Source: Bacteroidota bacterium
Lineage (GTDB): Bacteria; Bacteroidota; Bacteroidia; Flavobacteriales; Flavobacteriaceae
Reading direction: 5' to 3'
Assembly (NCBI GenBank): GCA_021793535.1
Contig: JAJYSO010000139.1
Span: 1 to 5,551 of the forward strand
DNA length: 5,551 bases
Below are positions 1 to 5,551 of the stretch, one piece after another; the first letter of the stretch is position 1; the number at the start of each line of letters is the position of its first letter. The notes under the pieces are model-generated. The model was given only the letters and a program-made list of their open reading frames with translations. It searched no databases and was not told the origin of the DNA. The position numbers and the translations under genes are program-made.

Positions 1-1741
1 TCTTACTATAGGCCGACACCATTTCATATACACTCATATCCACAGATCCCAAGGCAATGGCTGGAGCCGCAGGGATGCCTGTGGTATCCACGCCCAGTTT
101 TCCAAGTAAATCAATAACAGGCTGCGGGCCTGTTTTGTCGATTAATCGAGAGGTTACCGTATTCAAAGATTTGGCCAAAGCCTCTTTGATGCTCACCATT
201 CCGCCGTATTTATTCCCCGCGTTCTTAGGAGACCAATCTTGTAAAAGGCCATAGCGCCCAGCAGGAATAGTATGAATGCTATTGGGGAACTCATCGCAAG
301 GGGAGTAGTGTAATTGATCGATAGCCGTGGCATATACGTAGGGCTTAAAAGTAGATCCCACTTGTCTTCGGCCCTGTTTTACATGGTCAAATTTAAAATA
401 TTTATAGTTGATTCCTCCAACCCAAGCCTTCACTTCTCCAGTCTGAGGAACCATAGACATCATTCCCGCATTGAGAAATTTCTTATAGTAATAAATTGAG
501 TCCAATGGAGAGAGGATGGTATCCACGCCTCGGGTATCATTCCAGGCAAATACGTGCATCTTGCGTCGGGTTTGAAAAGATTCCATGATAGAGTCTTCCG
601 ATATCCCCTTCGCTTTTAAATGTTTCCAACGATCGCTATTGTGAATGTCACGATTGATGATCCGGTCAATCTCCTCTTGGGAAACGCCCCTAAAAGGAGC
701 GGTTCTGTTATTTTTGTTTTGCGCATCGAATACCTTCTGTAGATCTTTCATGTGTGCAGCAACCACCTCTTCTGCATATTGCTGCATCCGGGAATCTATA
801 GTGGTGTAAATTTTTAGTCCGTCGCGATAAATGTTATAGGGCGTTCCATCAGGTTTAGGATTCTCTTTTGCCCATTTCTTTAAGAAACCGCTCAGGTAAC
901 TCCTGAAATACGTGGCTGATCCGGATTGATGGCTCTCCGGGTGATAATCGAGTTCCAAAGGGAGGCTTTGTAAAGAGTCCTTTTCCTTTTTGGAAATAAA
1001 ATGACCCTTCTCCATCTGATGGAGCACCACATTGCGACGGTTGGTCACACCAACAGGATTCCGACGCGGGTTGTATAAGGCCGAGTTCTTAAACATGCCC
1101 GCCAACACCGCCGATTCTTCTATGTTGAGGTCTTGAGGTTCTTTCCCAAAATAAATCCGAGCAGCCGAACGAATCCCATCCGCATTATTACTAAAATCAT
1201 AAATGTTGTAGTACATCGCTACTATTTCCTGTTTGGTATAGTTCCTTTCCAGGCGTATGGCGATGATCCACTCCTTTATTTTTTGAACAATCCTACTCAA
1301 GGTGTTGTGAGAGCCTTCTCCGTGAAAGAGCTGCTTGGCCAATTGTTGAGAAATTGTACTGGCCCCTCCTCTTTTTCCCAAAAATAGGAAAGCCCTTATG
1401 GTCCCTCTCAAATCAATTCCTGAATGCTTGTAATAGCGAATGTCCTCCGTCGCAATCAGCGCATTGACTAAGTGATCGGGCAATTCATCAAAATCAACTG
1501 GCGTGCGATTTTCCTGATAATACTTCCCCAAGGTTTGTCCATCGGCAGAAATCACTTCTGTAGCCAAGTTGGTTTCCGGATTTTCCAACTCTTCGAAAGT
1601 TGGCATTTTTCCAAAAAGCCCCCAAGCTGCAAAGGCAAATATTCCGATTATACACACCGCTACAAGGGCATAGGCAATCCAAAACCTAACCACCCATTTT
1701 CGTCTAGGGGTGCTTTCTATTTTTTCTTCTGATGCACTCAC
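1..1741 (-). CDS. mrcA: Class A penicillin-binding protein, PBP1A type (bifunctional peptidoglycan synthase), C-terminus outside the window
   Basis: Inner-membrane enzyme that polymerises lipid II into glycan strands and cross-links the peptides in the periplasm. The frame is open for 580 codons from the GTG at 1741 with no stop. A short cytoplasmic basic stretch precedes a membrane helix at about residues 16-43. The family 51 glycosyltransferase domain follows (about 60-235): catalytic Glu99 in ATEDIRYYKHSGID, GGASTISQQ at 125-133, KIKE at 154-157 carrying the probable second catalytic Glu157, and the conserved YFGK and YNP segments. The transpeptidase domain starts near 425, with nucleophile Ser463 in STFK (463-466) and SLN at 525-527. 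The KTG motif and roughly 150-200 expected residues lie beyond the left edge. GTG is chosen because the frame is closed by a TGA at 1763-1765, no ATG occurs before residue 46, and the helix must be retained. The gene follows gldH by 16 bases, so co-transcription is likely. The symbol is by analogy; ponA or pbp1A are equivalents. Confidence 0.95.
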   Translation of the reverse strand, partial: MSASEEKIESTPRRKWVVRFWIAYALVAVCIIGIFAFAAWGLFGKMPTFEELENPETNLATEVISADGQTLGKYYQENRTPVDFDELPDHLVNALIATEDIRYYKHSGIDLRGTIRAFLFLGKRGGASTISQQLAKQLFHGEGSHNTLSRIVQKIKEWIIAIRLERNYTKQEIVAMYYNIYDFSNNADGIRSAARIYFGKEPQDLNIEESAVLAGMFKNSALYNPRRNPVGVTNRRNVVLHQMEKGHFISKKEKDSLQSLPLELDYHPESHQSGSATYFRSYLSGFLKKWAKENPKPDGTPYNIYRDGLKIYTTIDSRMQQYAEEVVAAHMKDLQKVFDAQNKNNRTAPFRGVSQEEIDRIINRDIHNSDRWKHLKAKGISEDSIMESFQTRRKMHVFAWNDTRGVDTILSPLDSIYYYKKFLNAGMMSMVPQTGEVKAWVGGINYKYFKFDHVKQGRRQVGSTFKPYVYATAIDQLHYSPCDEFPNSIHTIPAGRYGLLQDWSPKNAGNKYGGMVSIKEALAKSLNTVTSRLIDKTGPQPVIDLLGKLGVDTTGIPAAPAIALGSVDMSVYEMVSAYSK

Positions 1742-1757
1742 TTTATATCCAATTAAA
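1739..1757 (-). promoter_or_regulatory. gldH-PBP1A junction with GTG start and weak ribosome site
   Basis: Only 16 bases separate the gldH TAG (1758-1760) from the GTG at 1739-1741. The sole Shine-Dalgarno-like element is a GGA at 1748-1750, six bases before the GTG. There is no room for a promoter or terminator, so the PBP gene is probably read from the gldH transcript and may depend partly on ribosomes finishing gldH. That dependence is inference. Confidence 0.5.
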
Positions 1758-2240
1758 CTAATTCATCTTTTCGATTCGCAACCCAACCTCGGTAATTCCC
1801 TTGAGGTTTTCAATCCCTTTTTTTTCTCCATTTCTTCTCATGGCTTGACGTATTTGAAAGGTATAGGCTCCAGGCTCCTTAAATTGCACTGCTTTTTTAT
1901 ACCACAACTTGGAGGCTTTTGACTCGGTAAAACCTATGCCCATCCATTTTCCGTCCGGATAAGCCATTTCGTATTCCAGGGTATCCTTGACCACTTTTCC
2001 ATTGGGAAAACTCATGTCAGTGATCAGGTATAGGTTACTAAACTGATATTGATTGGTATTTCGTATATTTATAAAAAGATTATAGGCAGCCGTACTATCA
2101 AGCCCCTGCACTTTGTAGCGTACAACCGAATCTCGATTCCAGGAATTGGGTAGGCTCTTATACTGATCAAAAACCCGGCGATCATCACACCCGGAAAAGA
2201 CAAGCGTCAGGCACAAAATAACCACAACCTGTTTAATCAT
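1758..2240 (-). CDS. gldH: Gliding motility lipoprotein GldH
   Basis: A 160-residue lipoprotein of the Bacteroidota gliding machinery. In Flavobacterium johnsoniae gldH is required for gliding, a process linked to type IX secretion; its biochemical activity is unknown. The start is the ATG at 2240: a 17-residue signal peptide leads to the lipobox F-S-G-Cys18, where the lipid would attach. An upstream TTG at 2303 in the same frame would put charged residues before the signal peptide and is rejected. Family features recalled from GldH are present: VFDQYKSLPNSWNRDSVV near 23-40, NLFINIRNTNQY near 54-65, DTLEYEMAYPDG near 86-97 and GITEVGLRIEK at 148-158. Length is normal for the family. The first 8 bases overlap the end of ricT in another frame, and the PBP1A gene follows closely. 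Asp19 and Asp20 follow the lipidated Cys directly, which bears on membrane sorting. Confidence 0.94.
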   Translation of the reverse strand: MIKQVVVILCLTLVFSGCDDRRVFDQYKSLPNSWNRDSVVRYKVQGLDSTAAYNLFINIRNTNQYQFSNLYLITDMSFPNGKVVKDTLEYEMAYPDGKWMGIGFTESKASKLWYKKAVQFKEPGAYTFQIRQAMRRNGEKKGIENLKGITEVGLRIEKMN

Positions 2241-3375
2241 GTTTTTTTCTCTGTTTATGCTTCTTCTTCCTCTTTCGACGTTTTTTATGTTTTGTTTCAT
2301 CAAAACGGGTTAAGCTATCTTGCCCAACCACATCGTCAAAATCGTTCTGACTCCCTCCTGTGTCGGTGGTGCTGGAAACAAACTCTTCTAAACTCTCCAC
2401 TGGATTTCCTGCTTTTGCAGCCTGTATTATTTTTTTGACCTGTTTGGTGTTCAACTGATGCCAATTCATCGGCTGCTCTTCATAGGTATACCACATGATT
2501 CCTTTAAAAATATCAATCTTCCGACAATCTGCCTTCCCTTTCTTGGTCACCAGTTTGGTATCCTTTTTAGGAAAATCCTTGAGGGCATCCAAATAAGAGT
2601 CCAGTTCAAAGTTCAAACAACATTTCAATTTTCCGCACTGCCCCGCCAATTTTTCAGGATTTAAAGACAATTGCTGGTACCGAGCAGCCTTGGTCGAGAC
2701 GGATCTAAAATCCGTCAACCAAGTCGAACAACAGAGTTCCCGGCCACAAGTGCTGATGCCCCCCAAGCGAGCAGCTTCCTGCCTGAGCCCGATTTGACGC
2801 ATTTCGATTCGGATCCTAAAGGCGCGTGCCATTTCCTTAATCAACTCCCTAAAATCAACTCGTTGATCCGCCGTATAATAAAAAGTAGCTTTAGAGTCAT
2901 CCCCCTGAAACTCAACATCGCTGATCTTCATTTTCAACCCCAAACGGTTGGCCATTTCCCTCGATCGAATCTTATACTCATCTTCTTTGGCAATGGAGGC
3001 CTTCCAAACATCGATATCCTTTTGAGTCGCTTTTCTATAGATTTGCTTTACCCCAGGGTCTTTAGGGGCTATCTTTTTCTTTCGCATCTGGATTTTGACC
3101 AGTTCTCCCTTCAGTGAAATGACACCAATATCATGGCCAGATTCAGCTTCCACCGCAACCGTATCTCCAATTGTCAAGGGAAGTTTATGCACATTTCTAT
3201 AAAATTCTTTCCTCCCATTTTTAAAGCGTACCTCTATCCCATCAAACTCCTCTTGGTCCTCTGGCAGGCTGATATTGGACAACCAATCAAACACATGGAG
3301 CTTACTGCATCCTCCAGAGTTACAGCGTTCAGAACCTCCACAACTCTTGCCTGAAGAGCAATTTTCACATCCCAT
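2233..3375 (-). CDS. ricT: RicT/YaaT family protein with PSP1 C-terminal domain and Cys-rich N-terminus
   Basis: A 380-residue cytoplasmic protein of the PSP1 family. In Bacillus subtilis, RicT (YaaT) forms an Fe-S complex with RicA and RicF that helps RNase Y process mRNA; the role in Bacteroidota is not established. The conserved core is visible: the PSP1 domain at about 111-197, then the family Cys cluster at Cys210, Cys215, Cys216 (TCGRELCC) and Cys247, Cys252, Cys253 (CGKLKCC). Five further cysteines crowd the N-terminus (3, 6, 12, 18, 23), as I recall for Bacteroidota homologues, and precede a KLHVFDWL segment. The last 19 residues (362-380) are almost all Lys, Arg and His, a probable nucleic-acid-contacting or disordered tail. 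The ATG at 3375 is chosen because it keeps the N-terminal cysteines; no clear Shine-Dalgarno sequence precedes it. It is first in a likely ricT-gldH-PBP1A unit, preceded by a 280-base gap. No ricA or ricF homologue is in the window. Confidence 0.93.
   Translation of the reverse strand: MGCENCSSGKSCGGSERCNSGGCSKLHVFDWLSNISLPEDQEEFDGIEVRFKNGRKEFYRNVHKLPLTIGDTVAVEAESGHDIGVISLKGELVKIQMRKKKIAPKDPGVKQIYRKATQKDIDVWKASIAKEDEYKIRSREMANRLGLKMKISDVEFQGDDSKATFYYTADQRVDFRELIKEMARAFRIRIEMRQIGLRQEAARLGGISTCGRELCCSTWLTDFRSVSTKAARYQQLSLNPEKLAGQCGKLKCCLNFELDSYLDALKDFPKKDTKLVTKKGKADCRKIDIFKGIMWYTYEEQPMNWHQLNTKQVKKIIQAAKAGNPVESLEEFVSSTTDTGGSQNDFDDVVGQDSLTRFDETKHKKRRKRKKKHKQRKKHD
2248..2252 (-). promoter_or_regulatory. 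Purine-rich ribosome site of gldH inside ricT, next to an 8-base gene overlap
   Basis: Read on the minus strand, AGAGA lies 7 bases upstream of the gldH ATG (2238-2240), followed by an A-rich run. These same bases encode the Lys/Arg tail of RicT, whose stop TAA is at 2233-2235. The two reading frames therefore share 8 bases (2233-2240). This placement supports the internal ATG as the gldH start and suggests translational coupling. Confidence 0.5.
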
Positions 3376-3388
3376 ATTATCTATATTG

Positions 3389-3498
3389 AAATAAGCACAA
3401 AAAGGTCCTGAATAGACTGATTCTGAGCTTATTTTGAATTAATAAATCCTTTTCGAGTGTAAAGATATTAAAAAAATAAGTTTGTGTTGGAAATAAGC
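3389..3498. repeat. Cluster of AAATAAGC octamers around the ricT promoter region
   Basis: AAATAAGC is present at 3389-3396 and 3491-3498 on the plus strand and at 3427-3434 on the minus strand (plus-strand GCTTATTT). A one-mismatch copy AAATAAGT lies at 3474-3481. The first and inverted copies form an 8-bp inverted repeat with a 30-base loop inside the presumed ricT leader. The first and last copies extend to a 10-bp direct repeat GAAATAAGCA (3388-3397 and 3490-3499). Confidence 0.45.
3460..3467 (-). promoter_or_regulatory. Weak candidate -7 promoter element for the ricT-gldH-PBP1A unit
   Basis: Minus-strand TATCTTTA matches 7 of 8 positions of the Bacteroidota -7 element TAnnTTTG. It sits about 85 bases before the ricT start, after a long A/T run. 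No TTTG or TTG -33 element is seen at the usual distance, so the call is tentative. A start from here would give a leader of roughly 75-80 bases. Confidence 0.35.
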
Positions 3499-3530
3499 AT
3501 TTTTTAGCATCAGTTAACATCATTTTTTAG
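3498..3530. repeat. 10-bp direct repeat pair CATTTTTTAG, spaced 23 bp, upstream of ricT
   Basis: CATTTTTTAG occurs exactly at 3498-3507 and 3521-3530. The 13 bases between contain the palindrome GTTAAC (3513-3518), flanked by CATCA on both sides (3508-3512 and 3518-3522). The near side lies about 30 bases upstream of the candidate -7 element, where an activator or repressor could bind. This is sequence observation only; A/T-rich DNA makes chance repeats more likely. Confidence 0.5.
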
Positions 3531-3655
3531 ACTCTCCATACGACCTGCAGCCCCTCTTATGCTCTCTCCGTATCTCAGGGTTACTCACTTCTTCCGATGA
3601 ACATCTTTTTCCTTGTCCGTGCCTGTGCCAAAAAATACTTGTGATCGGCCCAAAG

Positions 3656-4690
3656 CTAGGCTTGTTTATACATCAGAGAAGGAGAACGTCCCTTTCTAAA
3701 TTTCTTGTCGCTATGGCATTTCCCTTTCCGCAGTTTCTTTTGTTCTTCCAGCGGGAGGTTATGGATGTGTTGACACTCCGCGGAACAACACCCTTCCATG
3801 GTCTTGGCACAATCCTCGCATTGAATAAACAATAAATGGCAGGCATCGTTGGCACAGTTGGTATGGGTGTCACAAGGCTTTCCACATTGATGACAATGCG
3901 CAATAATATCCGGAGAAATTCGCTCTCCCAACCGGTGATCAAAAACAAAGTTTTTACCCTTGAATTTATTCTCCAAGTTGAGCTCCTTTACCTCTCGTGC
4001 ATATTCAATAATCCCTCCCTTCATCTGAAAGACATTCTTAAAGCCCTTGTGTTTAAAGTAAGCACTGGCCTTTTCGCATCGAATACCTCCTGTACAATAC
4101 ATCAGTAGGTTTTTATCCTCTTTGTGGGCTTCCAAATCATTTTCGATAATGGGCAAGGACTCCCGAAAGGTATCTACATCCGGGGTGAGGGCTCCTTCAA
4201 AATGACCGATTTCACTTTCATAATGATTGCGCATATCAATGCAAATGGTATTGGGATCACTCAGAAGATTGTTGAATTCGACCGCATTTACATGAACACC
4301 CTTATCGGTAACATCAAATGTGTGATCGTTTAGACCATCGGCAACAATTTTAGGTCGAACTTTGATCTTTAGCTTCAAAAAGGATTTCCTATCGTGTTCA
4401 ACAGCGATATTTAACAACACGTCTTCCAAAAAATCGATGCTGTCGATAAAATCTTTAAAAGCCTGGAAATTCTCTTGAGGCACCGAGAGCTGGGCATTGA
4501 TTCCTTCATGAGCCACATATATTCGCCCCAGCACATCTAGGGCATCCCAGTGAATAAAGAGATAGTCTCTAAAAAGTTGGGGATTGCCAATCTTGGCATA
4601 TTGATAAAAGGAGAGGGTCAAGCGTTTTTGTCTGGCCTGATCGAGTAAAGCAGCTCTCTCCTCAGCGCTTAATTTGTTGTACAGTTGCAT
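3656..4690 (-). CDS. trhO: tRNA uridine(34) hydroxylase TrhO (YceA family, rhodanese domain)
   Basis: Catalyses oxygen-dependent hydroxylation of uridine 34 in the tRNA wobble position to 5-hydroxyuridine, the first step toward cmo5U/mo5U-type modifications that widen codon reading. The 344 residues match the usual length (about 350 in E. coli) and align end to end from memory. An N-terminal ferredoxin-like domain (about 25-115) carries HEGINAQLSVP at 61-71. The rhodanese domain (about 125-240) contains IDMRNHYESEIGHFEGA and the catalytic loop CTGGIRCEKAS, with the active Cys199 and Cys205. A Cys/His-rich C-terminus at 265-310 (CHQCGKPCDTHTNC, then FIQCEDC, then GCCSAEC) is characteristic of this family and probably binds metal. 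The ATG at 4690 starts the protein at the expected place. A TACTTTTG element in the 94-base gap upstream suggests its own promoter. Nothing appears truncated or displaced. Confidence 0.96.
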   Translation of the reverse strand: MQLYNKLSAEERAALLDQARQKRLTLSFYQYAKIGNPQLFRDYLFIHWDALDVLGRIYVAHEGINAQLSVPQENFQAFKDFIDSIDFLEDVLLNIAVEHDRKSFLKLKIKVRPKIVADGLNDHTFDVTDKGVHVNAVEFNNLLSDPNTICIDMRNHYESEIGHFEGALTPDVDTFRESLPIIENDLEAHKEDKNLLMYCTGGIRCEKASAYFKHKGFKNVFQMKGGIIEYAREVKELNLENKFKGKNFVFDHRLGERISPDIIAHCHQCGKPCDTHTNCANDACHLLFIQCEDCAKTMEGCCSAECQHIHNLPLEEQKKLRKGKCHSDKKFRKGRSPSLMYKQA

Positions 4691-4723
4691 GCTATACCGT
4701 TTTTAAGATTGAGAAAACTGCGG

Positions 4724-4731
4724 CAAAAGTA
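4724..4731 (-). promoter_or_regulatory. -7 promoter element of trhO
   Basis: Minus-strand TACTTTTG is an exact match to the Bacteroidota -7 consensus TAnnTTTG. It lies 33 bases before the trhO ATG, giving a predicted leader of roughly 25-30 bases. A TTCG about 16 bases farther upstream is the best, weak, -33 candidate. The gene has no clear Shine-Dalgarno sequence. Confidence 0.55.
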
Positions 4732-4772
4732 CAAAAAACAAGGAAAACGAAGTGCCTTTGTAAAAAGAATCG

Positions 4773-4805
4773 GAAGCTTGCTGATTATTGTGCTTGTAAA
4801 GCTTC
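4773..4805 (-). terminator. Possible intrinsic terminator of the SCO gene, overlapping its stop codon
   Basis: A perfect 7-bp inverted repeat GAAGCTT/AAGCTTC (4773-4779 with 4799-4805) encloses a 19-base loop that includes the SCO stop codon TAA at 4785-4787. In the direction of transcription it is followed by TTCTTTTTA. The short stem, large loop and interrupted T-tract make it a weak terminator at best. Confidence 0.3.
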
Positions 4806-5489
4806 GATTTTTTTAAGAGTCTGAATGTCCTCCAACAGCCGATCGACTTCCTTGGGGTCGGTTCCATCATAGTAACCCCTAATGCGTTTTTTGCGGTCAA
4901 TTAGAGCCAAGTTTTCCGTGTGGATCATGTCGTATGCCCCACCGCCTCCATCTCCATCCTCTGTGCCGTCTTTCACCACACAATAGGACTTGCGAGCCAG
5001 TTCATAAATTTCTTTTTTAGGGCCGGTCACTAGGTTCCATTTATGGTCGTCTACTCCTTTTTTAAGGGCATAGGCCTTGAGCTTTTCAGGAGTGTCAATA
5101 TCCGGCGTTACGGTATGGGATAACAATTTGATCTCATCGTCATCCCTAGTGGCCTCCTGAACCTTACGCATGGACTCGGTCAATAGAGGGCAAAAAGAAG
5201 GACATGTGGTGTAAAAGAAATCGGCGACATAAATCTTGTTCTCATAATCGGCCTGCGTAATGGTATCTCCATTTTGGTTTACCAATTTAAAATCCGGAAT
5301 ACGGTGGTATTTTCGTACGTATTGAACACTAGGGTCCACCAACGATTGGTCCACCATATTCGGAGCATAAATAGGGAGGGACGGCGGGGGCTGATAGAGT
5401 TTGAAGATAAAACTCATGGAAATGACAGATACTACAAAAAGAGCAGCTATGAGTTTCCAATAATGTCTAAACAATCTCTTGATGTTCAT
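4785..5489 (-). CDS. sco: SCO1/SenC family protein (copper and thiol-redox factor for cytochrome oxidase assembly)
   Basis: A membrane-anchored thioredoxin-fold protein facing the periplasm. SCO proteins deliver copper to, or reduce, the CuA site of cytochrome c oxidase. The 234-residue product has one N-terminal membrane helix (about 12-30) as anchor, then the soluble domain from about 64. The copper-binding set is present: Cys96 and Cys100 in TTCPSFCP, and His190 in MIHTEN, followed by the family segment LIDRKKRIRGYYDGT (196-210). A Gly/Asp-rich loop (173-184) and an extra Cys170 lie between the CxxxC and the His. The ATG at 5489 is chosen over the in-frame TTG at 5510: an AAGGA sits 7 bases upstream, and the TTG lies inside the -7 promoter element. 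Respiratory oxidase genes that often accompany SCO would be upstream, outside the window. No oxidase gene is seen here, so the exact oxidase client is inferred only from the family. Confidence 0.94.
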   Translation of the reverse strand: MNIKRLFRHYWKLIAALFVVSVISMSFIFKLYQPPPSLPIYAPNMVDQSLVDPSVQYVRKYHRIPDFKLVNQNGDTITQADYENKIYVADFFYTTCPSFCPLLTESMRKVQEATRDDDEIKLLSHTVTPDIDTPEKLKAYALKKGVDDHKWNLVTGPKKEIYELARKSYCVVKDGTEDGDGGGGAYDMIHTENLALIDRKKRIRGYYDGTDPKEVDRLLEDIQTLKKIEALQAQ

Positions 5490-5496
5490 GTGTAAA

Positions 5497-5501
5497 TCCT
5501 T
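5497..5501 (-). promoter_or_regulatory. Shine-Dalgarno sequence AAGGA of the SCO gene
   Basis: Minus-strand AAGGA lies 7 bases upstream of the ATG at 5487-5489, which fixes that ATG as the start. It is the clearest ribosome site in the window; the other genes have weak or no such element, as is common in Bacteroidota. Confidence 0.6.
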
Positions 5502-5507
5502 ACGTGA

Positions 5508-5515
5508 CAAAGATA
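5508..5515 (-). promoter_or_regulatory. -7 promoter element of the SCO gene
   Basis: Minus-strand TATCTTTG matches TAnnTTTG exactly and is preceded by TTTG, a frequent Bacteroidota arrangement. Transcription would begin near 5500-5503, leaving a very short leader that starts about at the AAGGA ribosome site. No good -33 TTTG is visible at the expected spacing in the bases before the window edge. Confidence 0.55.
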
Positions 5516-5551
5516 CAAATTAGGGCAAGATTTTGAATTTTATCAGATCGG

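Larger units (their letters stand above)
3376..3655. other. Non-coding gap between trhO and ricT (280 bases)
   Basis: No convincing gene is found on either strand here. The half next to ricT (3376-3535) is strongly AT-rich and holds the weak promoter candidate, the CATTTTTTAG direct repeats and the AAATAAGC octamers. The half next to trhO (about 3536-3655) is clearly richer in GC, and purine-rich on the minus strand, without a good reading frame. I could not find a convincing hairpin plus T-tract terminator after the trhO stop; the only T-run (minus strand ATTTTTTGG, about 3630-3638) has no stable stem before it. Confidence 0.7.

Noticed and set aside
1494..1682. A 62-codon minus-strand frame inside the N-terminal part of the PBP1A gene
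   Set aside because: It is out of frame with the continuous PBP1A reading frame, which encodes the membrane helix and start of the glycosyltransferase domain there.
2241..2303. Longer gldH starting at the TTG at 2303
   Set aside because: It would put 21 charged residues before a textbook lipoprotein signal peptide and lengthen the overlap with ricT to 71 bases; the ATG at 2240 has a purine-rich ribosome site.
2671..3117. A 148-codon open frame on the plus strand opposite ricT
   Set aside because: It lies wholly inside the well-supported ricT gene on the other strand, has no recognisable protein features and no promoter. It is a shadow of ricT codon use.
3576..3590. Minus-strand AACCCTGAGATAC resembling the CTGAGA box of a TPP riboswitch
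   Set aside because: The other conserved thiamine-box parts (the ACCTGATCTGGATAATGCC region) are missing, and neither neighbouring gene relates to thiamine.
3641..4333. Several plus-strand open frames and a minus-strand frame at 3673-3948 within trhO
   Set aside because: All overlap the confidently identified trhO gene and show no protein family features; the Cys-rich C-terminal coding region generates open alternative frames.
5490..5510. Longer SCO protein starting at the TTG at 5510
   Set aside because: The TTG lies within the -7 promoter element TATCTTTG, upstream of the predicted transcription start; AAGGA is properly placed for the ATG at 5489.

Overview
The window looks like a chromosomal segment from a gliding member of the Bacteroidota, most likely class Flavobacteriia. 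The main evidence is a full-length GldH gliding lipoprotein gene. Supporting evidence is the Bacteroidota form of RicT with a Cys-rich N-terminus, promoter -7 elements of the TAnnTTTG type, and mostly weak Shine-Dalgarno sequences. All five genes lie on the minus strand, so transcription runs from high to low coordinates. I see no mobile element, CRISPR array, tRNA, rRNA or phage gene. I do not see a previously undescribed system: the genes are recognisable housekeeping and gliding genes, and what remains unexplained is short repeat structure in the one sizeable intergenic gap.

In transcription order: (1) a SCO1/SenC-family copper and thiol-redox protein (5489 to 4785), with a good -7 element and an AAGGA ribosome site that correct its start to an internal ATG. 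(2) trhO, a rhodanese-type tRNA uridine-34 hydroxylase (4690 to 3656), with its own TACTTTTG -7 element in the 94-base gap. (3) A 280-base non-coding gap (3655 to 3376) with a weak promoter candidate, a 10-bp direct repeat pair with 23-bp spacing and several copies of an AAATAAGC octamer. (4) ricT (3375 to 2233). (5) gldH (2240 to 1758), whose first 8 bases overlap the end of ricT. (6) A class A penicillin-binding protein of the PBP1A type (GTG start at 1741). It begins 16 bases after gldH and runs off the left edge, so 580 codons are visible and the end of the transpeptidase domain, including the KTG motif, is missing.

ricT, gldH and the PBP1A gene are packed tightly enough to be one transcript. 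The products are a predicted RNA-decay regulator with Fe-S potential, a component of the gliding/type IX secretion apparatus, and a peptidoglycan synthase. Co-expression of envelope growth and gliding machinery is an inference from this layout. The SCO and trhO genes appear to be separately promoted and functionally unrelated to that group.
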